The notes beneath the pieces were generated by a model. That model did no database searches. It saw only the letters and a program-made list of their open reading frames with translations, and was not told the DNA's origin. This document shows positions 1 through 7,872 of a stretch of DNA of 42,442 nucleotides, in pieces. Every line of letters starts with the position of its first letter. The first letter of the stretch is position 1. A program made the position numbers and the translations under genes. The DNA comes from ATZT02 sp046048135 (lineage in GTDB: Bacteria; Actinomycetota; Actinomycetes; S36-B12; UBA5976), in NCBI GenBank assembly GCA_046048135.1, contig JBJOGR010000010.1, forward strand, positions 1-42,442, written 5' to 3'.

Positions 1-21
1 GATGCAGAGGTTGGTGCATAA
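1..21 (+). CDS. rplD: Ribosomal protein L4, C-terminal end (partial)
   Basis: Only the last six codons (DAEVGA) and a TAA stop lie in the window, ending immediately before the L23 start codon. The identity comes from position: L4 precedes L23 in the S10 operon. The residues alone are too few to prove it. Confidence 0.7.
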   Translation, partial: DAEVGA

Positions 22-321
22 ATGAATCCAAATGATTTAAGACAAGTTTTGATAGCACCTGTAGTTTCTGAAAAAAGTTATTCACTTTTGGATGAAAACA
101 AATACACATTCTTAGTTAGAAAAGATGCGAACAAAACTCAAATTAGACAAGCTGTTGAAAAATTATTCAACGTAAAAGTTTTAAGTGTTAACACACTTAA
201 TAGAAAAGGTAAAACTTACCGCACTCGTTTTGGTGAAGGATCACGTTCTGACACTAAAAGAGCAATTGTTTCTCTTGCGCAAGGGGATCGAATTGACATA
301 TTTAATGCGCCAAGTGCTTAA
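22..321 (+). CDS. rplW: Ribosomal protein L23
   Basis: A 99-residue protein of normal L23 length that binds 23S rRNA near the peptide exit tunnel, where it docks trigger factor and SRP. It opens with the family pattern LIAPVVSEKSY and has the conserved KTQIRQAVEKLFNVKV and NTLNRKGK segments. The ATG directly follows the L4 stop, so the two are translationally coupled in the S10 operon. Codon use is AT-rich like the rest of the operon. Confidence 0.97.
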   Translation: MNPNDLRQVLIAPVVSEKSYSLLDENKYTFLVRKDANKTQIRQAVEKLFNVKVLSVNTLNRKGKTYRTRFGEGSRSDTKRAIVSLAQGDRIDIFNAPSA

Positions 322-339
322 GGGGGAGGTTGAACAAAT

Positions 340-1185
340 ATGGGTATTAGAAAATTAAAACCAACTACACCATCTAATCGTGGTGCAAGTGTTGCTGACT
401 TTACAGAATTAACCCGTTCAACACCTGAAAAATCTTTAATTAAACCAATTAATTCAAAAGGTGGCAGAAACAATCAAGGAAGAATTACTACACGTCATCA
501 AGGTGGCGGACACAAACGTGCTTATAGATTAATAGATTTCAAACGTTTAGATAAAGACGGAGTTCCTGCAAAAGTTGCTCATATTGAATACGATCCAAAT
601 AGAACTGCTCGTATTGCACTTATTCATTTTGCAGATGGAGAAAAAAGATACATTCTTGCTCCAAATAAATTAAAACAAAATGATCCAATTGAAACTGGCC
701 CAAATGCAGATATCAAACCAGGAAATAATTTGCCTATTAGAAATATTCCAGTAGGTACTGTGATTCACGCTGTTGAACTTCGTCCAGGTGGTGGAGCAAA
801 AATGGCTCGTTCAGCTGGAGCTAGTGTGCAATTAGTTGCTAAAGAAGGTCAACTTGCACAACTAAGACTTCCTTCCGGAGAAATCAGAAGTGTTGATGTT
901 AGATGTCGTGCAACTGTTGGAGAAGTTGGTAATGCTGAACAATCAAACATCAGTTGGGGTAAAGCAGGACGTAAACGCTGGAAAGGTGTTAGACCGACTG
1001 TGCGTGGTGTTGTAATGAACCCAGTTGATCATCCACACGGTGGCGGTGAAGGTAAAACTTCAGGTGGACGTCATCCTGTTAATCCTTCAGGTAAACCAGA
1101 AGGCAGAACTCGCAGACCAAATAAAGCTTCACAAAAATTTATTGTTAGACGTCGTCCAGCAAACAAAGCAAGGAGTGCTAAGTAA
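340..1185 (+). CDS. rplB: Ribosomal protein L2
   Basis: A 281-residue L2, the primary 23S rRNA-binding protein that supports subunit joining and peptidyl-transferase centre structure. Visible hallmarks are GRNNQGRITTRHQGGGHKR near the N-terminus, the KYILAP-like middle segment, and the C-terminal NPVDHPHGGGEGK loop that carries the conserved His near the catalytic centre. AGGGGGAGG lies upstream of the ATG as a strong Shine-Dalgarno. Its TAA stop overlaps the rpsS ATG by one base. Confidence 0.98.
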   Translation: MGIRKLKPTTPSNRGASVADFTELTRSTPEKSLIKPINSKGGRNNQGRITTRHQGGGHKRAYRLIDFKRLDKDGVPAKVAHIEYDPNRTARIALIHFADGEKRYILAPNKLKQNDPIETGPNADIKPGNNLPIRNIPVGTVIHAVELRPGGGAKMARSAGASVQLVAKEGQLAQLRLPSGEIRSVDVRCRATVGEVGNAEQSNISWGKAGRKRWKGVRPTVRGVVMNPVDHPHGGGEGKTSGGRHPVNPSGKPEGRTRRPNKASQKFIVRRRPANKARSAK

Positions 1186-1469
1186 TGGCTAGAAGTTTGA
1201 AAAAAGGTCCATTTGTTGATGCTCACTTGTTAAAAAAAGTGAATGATCAAAATGAAAAGAAAACTAAGAATGTTATTAAATCTTGGTCACGTCGTTCCAT
1301 GATTATTCCTGACATGCTTGGTCACACTATTGCAGTTCATGATGGTAAAAAACATATTCCAGTTTTTATCACTGAACAAATGGTCGGACATAAACTTGGC
1401 GAATTTGCTCCAACAAGAACTTTCCGCGGTCACGTTAAAGGTGACGATAAGAAAGCAACAAACGACTAA
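1185..1469 (+). CDS. rpsS: Ribosomal protein S19
   Basis: A 94-residue S19, part of the 30S head with S13. It opens with MARSLKKGPFVD, then has the RRSMIIPDMLGHTIAVHDGKKHIPV core and the GHKLGEFAPTRTFRGH motif. Length and sequence are normal. The start codon shares its A with the L2 stop (TAATG), so expression is coupled to rplB. Confidence 0.98.
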   Translation: MARSLKKGPFVDAHLLKKVNDQNEKKTKNVIKSWSRRSMIIPDMLGHTIAVHDGKKHIPVFITEQMVGHKLGEFAPTRTFRGHVKGDDKKATND

Positions 1470-1475
1470 GGGATT

Positions 1476-2024
1476 ATGACAATGGAATCTAGAGCATCAG
1501 CACGTTTTGTGCGCATCACACCGATGAAAGCACGTCGTGTAGTTAATTTAATTCGTGGACTTTCAGCTAGAGAAGCCCAAGCTGTTTTGAAATATGCTGA
1601 ACAAGCAGCTAGTGAAACTGTTGGAAAAGTTTTGAATTCTGCAATGGCAAATGCAAAAAATAATTTGAATGTTGATCCTGCGACTTTGTATGTAGCAGAA
1701 GCATTTGTTGATGAAGGTCCAACCATGAAAAGAATTAGACCTCGTGCTCAAGGTAGAGCTTATAGAATTGATAAAAGAACTTCACACATTACTTTAATTT
1801 TGGAACCACAAGGCTCTAGCCCAAGAAGAAAACCTGGCAGACGCTCTAATAAACCAAAGTCAAAACAAACTATTGAATCAAAAGAAGTTAAAGCAGTAGC
1901 AAAAGCAACTCCTGCAAAAGCAGCAGAAACTGTTGAAAAAACTACAAAAGCACCAGCAAAGAAAACTGCGAAAAAAGCTGTAGCGAAAAAAACTACCAAG
2001 AAAACAGAAGGAGGCAATAACTAA
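1476..2024 (+). CDS. rplV: Ribosomal protein L22 with long basic tail
   Basis: Residues 1-115 are a normal L22 (KARRVVNLIRG, ANAKNNLNVDP, MKRIRPRAQGRAYRI), the protein whose beta-hairpin lines the exit tunnel. Residues from about 125 to 182 form a low-complexity Lys/Ala/Thr-rich tail absent from the 110-residue E. coli form. Basic L22 tails are common in Actinobacteria, and the function of this one is unknown. An alternative ATG sits two codons downstream at 1482. The stop overlaps the rpsC ATG by one base. Confidence 0.97.
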   Translation: MTMESRASARFVRITPMKARRVVNLIRGLSAREAQAVLKYAEQAASETVGKVLNSAMANAKNNLNVDPATLYVAEAFVDEGPTMKRIRPRAQGRAYRIDKRTSHITLILEPQGSSPRRKPGRRSNKPKSKQTIESKEVKAVAKATPAKAAETVEKTTKAPAKKTAKKAVAKKTTKKTEGGNN

Positions 2025-2812
2025 TGGGTCAAAAAGTTAACCCACATGGCTTCCGTTTGGGATATACCTCTGATTACACCAGCAAATGGTTTGCAGACTC
2101 AACCAAAAAAGGTGAAAGATATCAAGACTATATAAAGGAAGATATTTTAATCCGTGAAAAATTAACAGCCGGAATGGAAAGAGCTGGAATTAGTCATGTT
2201 GATATTGAAAGAACTCGTGAAAGAGTAAGAATTGATATTCACACCGCACGTCCAGGAATTGTTATTGGTCGTCGTGGACAAGAAGCAGATCGAATCAGAA
2301 TTGATTTAGAAAAACTAACAGGTAAACAAGTTCAATTAAATATTTTGGAAGTAAAAAATCCAGAAGTTGATGCTCAACTTGTTGCTCAAGGTGTTGCCGA
2401 ACAATTAGCAAGTCGTGTTTCATTCAGACGTGCGATGAGAAAAGGTATGCAAACTGCTCTAAAAGGTGGAGCAAAAGGTATTAGAGTTCAAGTTTCTGGT
2501 CGTTTAGGTGGCGCAGAAATGAGTAGATCTGAGTTCTATCGTGAAGGTAGAGTTCCTTTGCACACATTAAGAGCAAATATTGAATTTGGTTTCCATGAAG
2601 CACACACCACTTTTGGTCGAATTGGTTGCAAAGTGTGGATCTTTAAGGGCGATGCTCCAGTAACAAAAGCTGAAAAAGAAGCAAAGGCCCAACAAGCAAA
2701 ACTTCAAGCACAAGCTGCTCAAATTGCTAAGCAAACAAAGCCAGCTAGAAAACCTAAAAAAGAAAAATCTGAAAAAGAAGTTGCAAGTAATGAAACAGGA
2801 AGTGGTGAGTAA
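2024..2812 (+). CDS. rpsC: Ribosomal protein S3
   Basis: A 262-residue S3, which contributes to the mRNA entry channel and its helicase activity. It shows MGQKVNPHGFRLG at the N-terminus, the type II KH motif PGIVIGRRGQEADRIR at about residue 80, and the C-terminal ISGRLGGAEMSRSE-like segment. A Lys/Ala/Gln-rich tail from about residue 215 extends it beyond the 233-residue E. coli protein, as in other Actinobacteria. rplP follows after three bases. Confidence 0.97.
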   Translation: MGQKVNPHGFRLGYTSDYTSKWFADSTKKGERYQDYIKEDILIREKLTAGMERAGISHVDIERTRERVRIDIHTARPGIVIGRRGQEADRIRIDLEKLTGKQVQLNILEVKNPEVDAQLVAQGVAEQLASRVSFRRAMRKGMQTALKGGAKGIRVQVSGRLGGAEMSRSEFYREGRVPLHTLRANIEFGFHEAHTTFGRIGCKVWIFKGDAPVTKAEKEAKAQQAKLQAQAAQIAKQTKPARKPKKEKSEKEVASNETGSGE

Positions 2813-2815
2813 TTT

Positions 2816-3235
2816 ATGTTGATTCCCAAAAGAGTTGCTCATAGAAAACAACATCACCCAAAACGTGCTGGTAAATCAAAGGGTGCAACAAAGATTGAAT
2901 TTGGTGATTTTGGATTGCAAGCATTAACCAGTTCTTATGTCACAAACCGACAAATTGAAGCTGCACGTATTGCAATGACAAGACATTTAAAACGTGGTGG
3001 AAAAGTTTGGATCAATATTTATCCAGATCGTCCTTTAACTAAGAAACCTGCTGAAACACGCATGGGTTCTGGTAAAGGTTCACCTGAATGGTGGGTAGCA
3101 AACGTAAAACCAGGCAGAGTGATGTTTGAAGTTACTTTTCCGGATGAAAAAGTTGCTAGAGAAGCTTTAACCAGAGCAATGCACAAATTACCCATGAAAT
3201 GTCGAATCGTAACTCGTGAAGTGGTGGAGGGATAA
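2816..3235 (+). CDS. rplP: Ribosomal protein L16
   Basis: A 139-residue L16 that helps position the tRNA acceptor stems at the 50S A site. It starts MLIPKRVAHRKQHH and carries the signature KGGKVWINIYPD-like segment, the KPAETRMGSGKGSPE loop, and the terminal MHKLPMKCRIV. Length is normal. It is packed between rpsC and rpmC with 2-3 base gaps, as expected for one transcript. Confidence 0.97.
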   Translation: MLIPKRVAHRKQHHPKRAGKSKGATKIEFGDFGLQALTSSYVTNRQIEAARIAMTRHLKRGGKVWINIYPDRPLTKKPAETRMGSGKGSPEWWVANVKPGRVMFEVTFPDEKVAREALTRAMHKLPMKCRIVTREVVEG

Positions 3236-3237
3236 CA

Positions 3238-3471
3238 ATGGCTAAAGCTACTAAAACACAAGAGTTTCGTGGTCAAACAAATGAAGATTTGAACAAGAAA
3301 TTAAAAGAAGCGAAAGAAGAATTATTTAATCTTCGTTTCCAATCAGCAACAGGCCAATTGGAAAATCATGGACGTTTAAGAAGTGTGAAAACAGAAATTG
3401 CCCGTATTTACACAATTTTACGTGAAAGAGAATTAGGAATTACCCCAGTTGATACAGAAGGTGCAGCATGA
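3238..3471 (+). CDS. rpmC: Ribosomal protein L29
   Basis: A 77-residue two-helix protein at the tunnel exit beside L23. The motif ELFNLRFQSATGQLENHGRLRSVKTEIARIYTI-like segment is diagnostic of L29. The GGAGG at 3226-3230, inside the end of rplP, is its Shine-Dalgarno. The stop overlaps the rpsQ start in an ATGA arrangement of four bases. Confidence 0.96.
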   Translation: MAKATKTQEFRGQTNEDLNKKLKEAKEELFNLRFQSATGQLENHGRLRSVKTEIARIYTILRERELGITPVDTEGAA

Positions 3472-3734
3472 GTAACTCTGTAAAACGAAATGCCAGAAAG
3501 ACTATTGAAGGAATTGTGGTTTCAAACAAAATGGATAAAACCATTGTTGTGAAATTAGAAGAACAATTTACTCACTCTCTTTATGGAAAAGTAATTTCAC
3601 GTTCTAAAAAATTCAAAGCTCATGATGAAAAAAATGAAGCAGGAATTGGTGATCGTGTTTTGTTAATGGAAACAAGACCACTATCGGCCACAAAACGTTG
3701 GCGCATGGTCAGCATTTTGGAAAAAGCGAAGTAA
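3468..3734 (+). CDS. rpsQ: Ribosomal protein S17
   Basis: An 88-residue primary 16S rRNA binder with the OB fold. It contains KTIEGIVVSNKMDKTIVV and the conserved segment YGKVISRSKKFKAHDE, followed by METRPLSATKRWR. It begins inside the last codon of rpmC (ATGA), indicating translational coupling. Length is normal for an actinobacterial S17. Confidence 0.97.
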   Translation: MSNSVKRNARKTIEGIVVSNKMDKTIVVKLEEQFTHSLYGKVISRSKKFKAHDEKNEAGIGDRVLLMETRPLSATKRWRMVSILEKAK

Positions 3735-3749
3735 AGGATTAGATAAAAA

Positions 3750-4118
3750 ATGATTCAAGCAGAGTCACGACTTAGAGTCGCTGATAACACAGGAGCAAAA
3801 GAGCTGTTGTGTATTCGCGTGCTGGGTGGTTCACAAAGACGTTACGCAAGTATTGGTGATGTAATTGTGTGCTCAGTTAAAGATGCAATTCCAGGTGGAA
3901 CTGTTAAAAAAGGTGAAGTTGTCAAAGCAGTTGTAGTAAGAATTGTGAAACAACTAAGACGTGCCGATGGTTCATATATTCGCTTTGATGAAAATGCTGC
4001 AGTTATTTTGAAAGAAGATAACGAACCACGCGGAACTCGTATTTTTGGTCCAGTGGGAAGAGAATTGCGTGACAAAAAGTTTATGAAAATTATTTCATTA
4101 GCACCGGAGGTTTTATAA
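3750..4118 (+). CDS. rplN: Ribosomal protein L14
   Basis: A 122-residue L14, the standard length, which forms an inter-subunit bridge and is the docking site for silencing factor RsfS. It begins MIQAESRLRVADNTGAKEL and carries GDVIVCSVKDAIPGG, RADGSYIRFDENAAVI and GTRIFGPVGRELR, all family hallmarks. The stop abuts the rplX start directly. Confidence 0.98.
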   Translation: MIQAESRLRVADNTGAKELLCIRVLGGSQRRYASIGDVIVCSVKDAIPGGTVKKGEVVKAVVVRIVKQLRRADGSYIRFDENAAVILKEDNEPRGTRIFGPVGRELRDKKFMKIISLAPEVL

Positions 4119-4481
4119 ATGGCTTCGATGCACATTAAAAAAGGCGATTTGGTTCAAGTTATAAGTGGAAAAGATCGTGGTACCACAGGACGTGTTTTAA
4201 AAGTTGATCCAATTCAAGGTTTAGTCACAGTTGAAGGAGTAAACCGAGTTAAGAAACACACCAAAGTTGCTCAAGCAGAACGCGGAGCTACTTCAGGAGG
4301 AATTTTGACAGTCGAAGCACCACTTGATGCAAGTAATGTCATGGTGGTTGATCCAACAGATAACAAACCAACCAGAGTTAAAAGAAGAAGAGACAAAGTT
4401 GAAAAGAAAAGATCAGATGGCACAACTTATGTTTCAACAAGACTAGTTAGAGTTTCTGCTCGCACAGGAAAGGAGCTTTAA
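4119..4481 (+). CDS. rplX: Ribosomal protein L24
   Basis: A 120-residue assembly-initiator protein with a KOW motif (IKKGDLVQVISGKDRGTTG) at residues 5-22 and the VEGVNRVKKHTK segment. Two ATG codons are possible, at 4119 and 4128. GGAGG at 4107-4111 lies seven bases before the first, which favours 4119. Its neighbours and length are typical of the spc operon. Confidence 0.96.
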   Translation: MASMHIKKGDLVQVISGKDRGTTGRVLKVDPIQGLVTVEGVNRVKKHTKVAQAERGATSGGILTVEAPLDASNVMVVDPTDNKPTRVKRRRDKVEKKRSDGTTYVSTRLVRVSARTGKEL

Positions 4482-4483
4482 TC

Positions 4484-5050
4484 GTGACTGCAACCCAAAC
4501 ACGTGAAAAACCACGTTTAAAACAAAAGTATTTAACTGATATTGCTCCAGCATTGAAACAAGAATTTGGTTTCAAAAACGTTAATCAAGTTCCACGTTTA
4601 ACAAAAATTGTCGTGAACATGGGTGTTGGCGAAGCTGCAAAAGATTCAAAACTTATTGAAGGTGCGATTAGAGATTTAACTTTGATCACAGGTCAAAAAC
4701 CATCTGTGGCAAAAGCTAAAAAATCAATTGCAAACTTCAAACTTCGTGAAAACCAACCAATTGGGGCACACGTCACCATGCGTGGAGATCGTATGTGGGA
4801 ATTTTTAGATCGTTTGCTTTCAGTAGGTTTACCAAGAATTAGAGACTTTAGAGGATTATCTCCAAAGCAATTTGATGGAAATGGTAATTACACATTTGGT
4901 TTAACAGAGCAATCAGTCTTTATTGAAGTTCCACAAGATTCAATAGATCGTCCTCGTGGAATGGATATAACTGTTGTGACTACTGCAACTAATAATGAAG
5001 AAGGAAGAGCATTACTAAAAATGCTTGGATTTCCTTTCAAGGAGGCATAA
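4484..5050 (+). CDS. rplE: Ribosomal protein L5
   Basis: A 188-residue protein that binds 5S rRNA and contacts P-site tRNA. Hallmarks are VPRLTKIVVNMGVGEA, ITGQKPSVAKAKKSIANFK, and the C-terminal RGMDITVVTTATNNEEGRALL. It begins with GTG two bases after the L24 stop, with AAGGAG just upstream. Length is as in other Actinobacteria. Confidence 0.97.
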   Translation: MTATQTREKPRLKQKYLTDIAPALKQEFGFKNVNQVPRLTKIVVNMGVGEAAKDSKLIEGAIRDLTLITGQKPSVAKAKKSIANFKLRENQPIGAHVTMRGDRMWEFLDRLLSVGLPRIRDFRGLSPKQFDGNGNYTFGLTEQSVFIEVPQDSIDRPRGMDITVVTTATNNEEGRALLKMLGFPFKEA

Positions 5051-5054
5051 CTAA

Positions 5055-5240
5055 ATGGCAAAGACTTCTATAAAGCAAAAACAGCAACGCACTCCTAAAT
5101 TCAAAGTGCGCGCTTACACACGTTGTGGAGCATGTGGAAGACAACGTGCAGTTTATAGAAAATTTAACCTTTGTCGCATTTGTTTTAGAAACAAAGCACA
5201 CAAAGGTGAACTTCCAGGAATTACCAAAAGCAGTTGGTAG
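5055..5240 (+). CDS. rpsN: Ribosomal protein S14, zinc-binding (type Z)
   Basis: A 61-residue short S14 of the C+ type. The zinc ribbon is intact, with CGAC in the middle and CRIC near residues 40-43, so it is the zinc-dependent paralogue and not the long zinc-free form. It belongs to the 30S head. A 59-base spacer, the longest gap in this operon, separates it from rpsH. Confidence 0.97.
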   Translation: MAKTSIKQKQQRTPKFKVRAYTRCGACGRQRAVYRKFNLCRICFRNKAHKGELPGITKSSW

Positions 5241-5252
5241 TAAAAAACTAAC

Positions 5253-5280
5253 GTTGCAGGTCCTTTAAGGAAACCACAAC
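5253..5280 (+). other. Possible hairpin in the rpsN-rpsH spacer
   Basis: Within the only sizeable gap of the spc operon, GTTG (5253-5256) can pair with CAAC (5277-5280), GGT (5259-5261) with ACC (5273-5275), and CC with GG around a TTTAA loop. The stem is interrupted and no U-tract follows, so it is not a clear terminator. It could be an RNA-processing or regulatory element in front of rpsH. Confidence 0.3.
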
Positions 5281-5299
5281 GAGAAAGGCTAAAAAGCCA

Positions 5300-5698
5300 A
5301 TGACCATGACAGATCCGATCGCGGACATGTTAGCTCGTTTGCGTAATGCAAACACAGCTCATCATGATTCTGTGAGCATGCCATTTTCAAAAATTAAGAA
5401 AAATATTGCTGAAATTTTAACTAAAGAAGGCTATATCAAAGGCTACAAAGAAGAACCAGCAAAAGTTGGTCAAGCTTTGGTGCTAGAACTTAAATATGGT
5501 CCAAGTAGAGAACGTTCCATATCTGGACTTCGAAGAGTTTCTCGTCCAGGTTTAAGAGTTTATGCAAAAAGTGAAAACTTACCTAAAGTTTTGGGTGGAC
5601 TTGGTATTGCAATCATTTCCACATCAGGTGGATTACTAACTGATAAAGAGGCATCAAAGAAAGGCGTAGGCGGAGAAGTTCTTGCCTATGTTTGGTAA
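5300..5698 (+). CDS. rpsH: Ribosomal protein S8
   Basis: A 132-residue 16S rRNA-binding protein; in E. coli it is also the translational repressor of the spc operon. It has MTDPIADMLARLRNAN at the start and ISTSGGLLTDKEASKKGVGGEVLAYVW at the end, the diagnostic C-terminal domain. It follows the 59-base spacer with its candidate hairpin. A second ATG two codons in (5306) is also plausible. Confidence 0.97.
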   Translation: MTMTDPIADMLARLRNANTAHHDSVSMPFSKIKKNIAEILTKEGYIKGYKEEPAKVGQALVLELKYGPSRERSISGLRRVSRPGLRVYAKSENLPKVLGGLGIAIISTSGGLLTDKEASKKGVGGEVLAYVW

Positions 5699-5704
5699 CT
5701 AAAA

Positions 5705-6244
5705 ATGTCTAGAGTCGGTAAAAAATTAGTAAGTGTGCCAAACGGGGTAGAAATTAATATCTCTGGCAAAAAAGTTGATGTCAAAGGACCAAAAGGTCAA
5801 CTAAGTATTGATCTTCCAGAAACTATTTCTATTAAGAAAAATGATGATGGAACATTTCTTTTGGAAAGAGCAAATGATGAAACCAAAAACAAAGCATTAC
5901 ATGGTCTTGCTCGCTCCTTAGTTGCAAACATGGTTAAAGGTGTAACTGATGGTTATTCCAAAACTTTAGAAATTGTAGGAACTGGTTACAAAGTAACTCC
6001 AAAAGGTAATGATTTGGAATTTGCTCTAGGTTATTCACATCCAGTTTTATTCAAAGCACCTGAGGGAATTTCTTTCAAAGTTGAATCACCTACAAAGTTT
6101 CATATCTTTGGAATTGATAAACAAGCAGTTGGTGAAACTGCTGCCAAGGTGAGAAAACTTCGCAAGCAAGATCCTTATAAAGGAAAAGGTGTGCGTTTTG
6201 ATACTGAAGTTATTAGACGTAAAGCTGGAAAGGCTGGTAAGTAA
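5705..6244 (+). CDS. rplF: Ribosomal protein L6
   Basis: A 179-residue two-domain protein near the factor-binding site of the 50S subunit. The start MSRVGKKLVSVPNGVEI, the central segment LEIVGTGYKVTPKGNDLEFALGYSHPV, and the C-terminal signature VRKLRKQDPYKGKGVR are standard. It lies 6 bases after rpsH and 2 bases before rplR. Confidence 0.97.
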   Translation: MSRVGKKLVSVPNGVEINISGKKVDVKGPKGQLSIDLPETISIKKNDDGTFLLERANDETKNKALHGLARSLVANMVKGVTDGYSKTLEIVGTGYKVTPKGNDLEFALGYSHPVLFKAPEGISFKVESPTKFHIFGIDKQAVGETAAKVRKLRKQDPYKGKGVRFDTEVIRRKAGKAGK

Positions 6245-6246
6245 TT

Positions 6247-6621
6247 ATGAGTAATTTTACTAAGCCAAGTAAGCATTTAAGTAAAAATGCACAATCTAAG
6301 AGACGTCGCCATATCAGAGTTAGAAAAAAGATTTCTGGTACAACTTCAAAACCACGTTTAGTTGTAACAAGATCTTTAAGAAATGTCTCTGTACAGGTAA
6401 TTGATGATTTAACAGGTCAAACACTTGCTTTTGCTTCTTCAATTGAAGAAGGAATTAGTGGAGATAAAACTGCACAAGCAAAACTTGTTGGTAAAAAAGT
6501 TGCAGAACGTGCAAGTGCTAAAGGAATAAAAGAAGTGGTTTTTGATCGTGCAGGACGTAAATATCACGGTCGAGTAGCTGCACTAGCTGATGGAGCACGA
6601 GAAGGAGGGCTTAATTTCTAA
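6247..6621 (+). CDS. rplR: Ribosomal protein L18
   Basis: A 124-residue 5S rRNA-binding protein. It has an RRRHIRVRKKISGT basic N-terminus, the PRLVVTRSLRNVSVQVIDD segment and a C-terminal VVFDRAGRKYHGRVAALADGARE-like region ending GLNF. The last base of its stop codon is the first base of the rpsE start (TAATG). Confidence 0.97.
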   Translation: MSNFTKPSKHLSKNAQSKRRRHIRVRKKISGTTSKPRLVVTRSLRNVSVQVIDDLTGQTLAFASSIEEGISGDKTAQAKLVGKKVAERASAKGIKEVVFDRAGRKYHGRVAALADGAREGGLNF

Positions 6622-7235
6622 TGGCTGCAAAGTTAACAAACCAAGACGGCACAGATGAACGCCCAGGACGTCGTGAACGTAGACAACGCGATGAAGCAGT
6701 AAAAGAAAGAGAAAAATCTGCATTCATCGAAAGAGTAGTTTTTGTAAACCGTGTTGCCAAAGTAGTTAAAGGTGGACGACGTTTTGCTTTCACAGCACTA
6801 GTTGTGGTGGGAGATGGCAATGGCATGGTTGGAGTTGGCTATGGAAAAGCAAGAGAAGTTCCACAAGCAATCCAAAAAGCTGTTGAAGATGCTAAGAAAC
6901 ATTTCTTCAAAGTTCCTAGAGTTCAAGGCACTATTCCACATCCAATTACCGGAGAAGCTTCAGCTGGAGTTGTAATGCTTCGACCTGCTTCTGCTGGTAC
7001 AGGTGTAATTGCTGGAGGTCCTGTTCGTGCAGTTCTAGAAGCTGCTGGAATTCATGATGTTTTAACAAAATCTTTAGGTTCAGGAAATGCTATTAACGTG
7101 GTTCATGCAACTGTTGATGCATTAAAGAAACTTGAAAGACCAGAACAAGTTGCGGCAAGAAGAGGATTAACAGTTGAACATGTTGTTCCTGCTGCAATTT
7201 TGAAAGCACAAGCTGCAGAAAAAGCAGGTGTTTAA
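6621..7235 (+). CDS. rpsE: Ribosomal protein S5
   Basis: A 204-residue protein at the mRNA entry site that influences decoding fidelity. It has an acidic/basic N-terminal extension of about 35 residues typical of Actinobacteria, then the double-stranded RNA-binding S5 domain (VVVGDGNGMVGVGYGKAREVPQAI) and the C-terminal ASAGTGVIAGGPVRAVLEAAGI segment. Both ends overlap neighbours by one base. Confidence 0.97.
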   Translation: MAAKLTNQDGTDERPGRRERRQRDEAVKEREKSAFIERVVFVNRVAKVVKGGRRFAFTALVVVGDGNGMVGVGYGKAREVPQAIQKAVEDAKKHFFKVPRVQGTIPHPITGEASAGVVMLRPASAGTGVIAGGPVRAVLEAAGIHDVLTKSLGSGNAINVVHATVDALKKLERPEQVAARRGLTVEHVVPAAILKAQAAEKAGV

Positions 7236-7417
7236 TGTCAAATATAAAAATTAAACAAGTTAAGTCTTCAATTGGTGGCACCAAGATTCAACATGACACT
7301 TTGAAAACTTTAGGACTTGGAAAAATTGGATCAGAATCAGTCAAACCTGATCGTCCAGAATTTCGAGGCATGCTCAGAACTGTTTCACATTTAGTAACTG
7401 TTGAGGAGGTTAAATAA
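7235..7417 (+). CDS. rpmD: Ribosomal protein L30
   Basis: A 60-residue single-domain protein of the 50S subunit, absent from some bacterial phyla but present in Actinobacteria. The motif KIKQVKSSIGGTKIQHDTLKTLGLGKIG-like N-terminal half and the terminal GMLRTVSHLVTVEE are diagnostic. The start overlaps the S5 stop by one base. Confidence 0.96.
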   Translation: MSNIKIKQVKSSIGGTKIQHDTLKTLGLGKIGSESVKPDRPEFRGMLRTVSHLVTVEEVK

Positions 7418-7420
7418 AAG

Positions 7421-7861
7421 ATGAGTATTAAAGTCCATCATCTTCGCCCAGCACCAGGTGCTAAGAAAGATAAAACCCGTAAAGGTAGAGGTGAAGCAAG
7501 TAAAGGTAAAACTGCAGGTAGAGGAACTAAAGGTTCAGGAGCAAGAAGAAGTTATTCTGCTGCTTTTGAAGGTGGTCAAATGCCTTTGCATATGCGTTTA
7601 CCAAAATTACGTGGTTTTACTCCACCTAACAAAATTAAATATCAAGTTGTGAACGTTTCTGATATTGCAAGACTATTTCCACAAGGTGGGGAAGTTACCC
7701 CTGCAAGTTTGGTTAAAGTTGGTGCAATTAGAAAAGGTCAACCTGTAAAAGTACTTGGACATGGAGAAATTTCAGTCAAAGTTACTGTTGTGGCTGACAA
7801 ATTCAGTGAATCTGCCTCAAGCAAAATATCTGCTGCTGGTGGATCAATTAAAGCTCTTTAG
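7421..7861 (+). CDS. rplO: Ribosomal protein L15
   Basis: A 146-residue 50S assembly protein with the Gly/Arg/Lys-rich unstructured N-terminal half (KGRGEASKGKTAGRGTKGSG) and the conserved FEGGQMPLHMRLPKLRGF segment at about residue 48. GAGGAGGT at 7402-7409, within the end of rpmD, is the ribosome-binding site. secY follows 11 bases later, the classical arrangement. Confidence 0.97.
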   Translation: MSIKVHHLRPAPGAKKDKTRKGRGEASKGKTAGRGTKGSGARRSYSAAFEGGQMPLHMRLPKLRGFTPPNKIKYQVVNVSDIARLFPQGGEVTPASLVKVGAIRKGQPVKVLGHGEISVKVTVVADKFSESASSKISAAGGSIKAL

Positions 7862-7872
7862 AAGGTTTTAAA

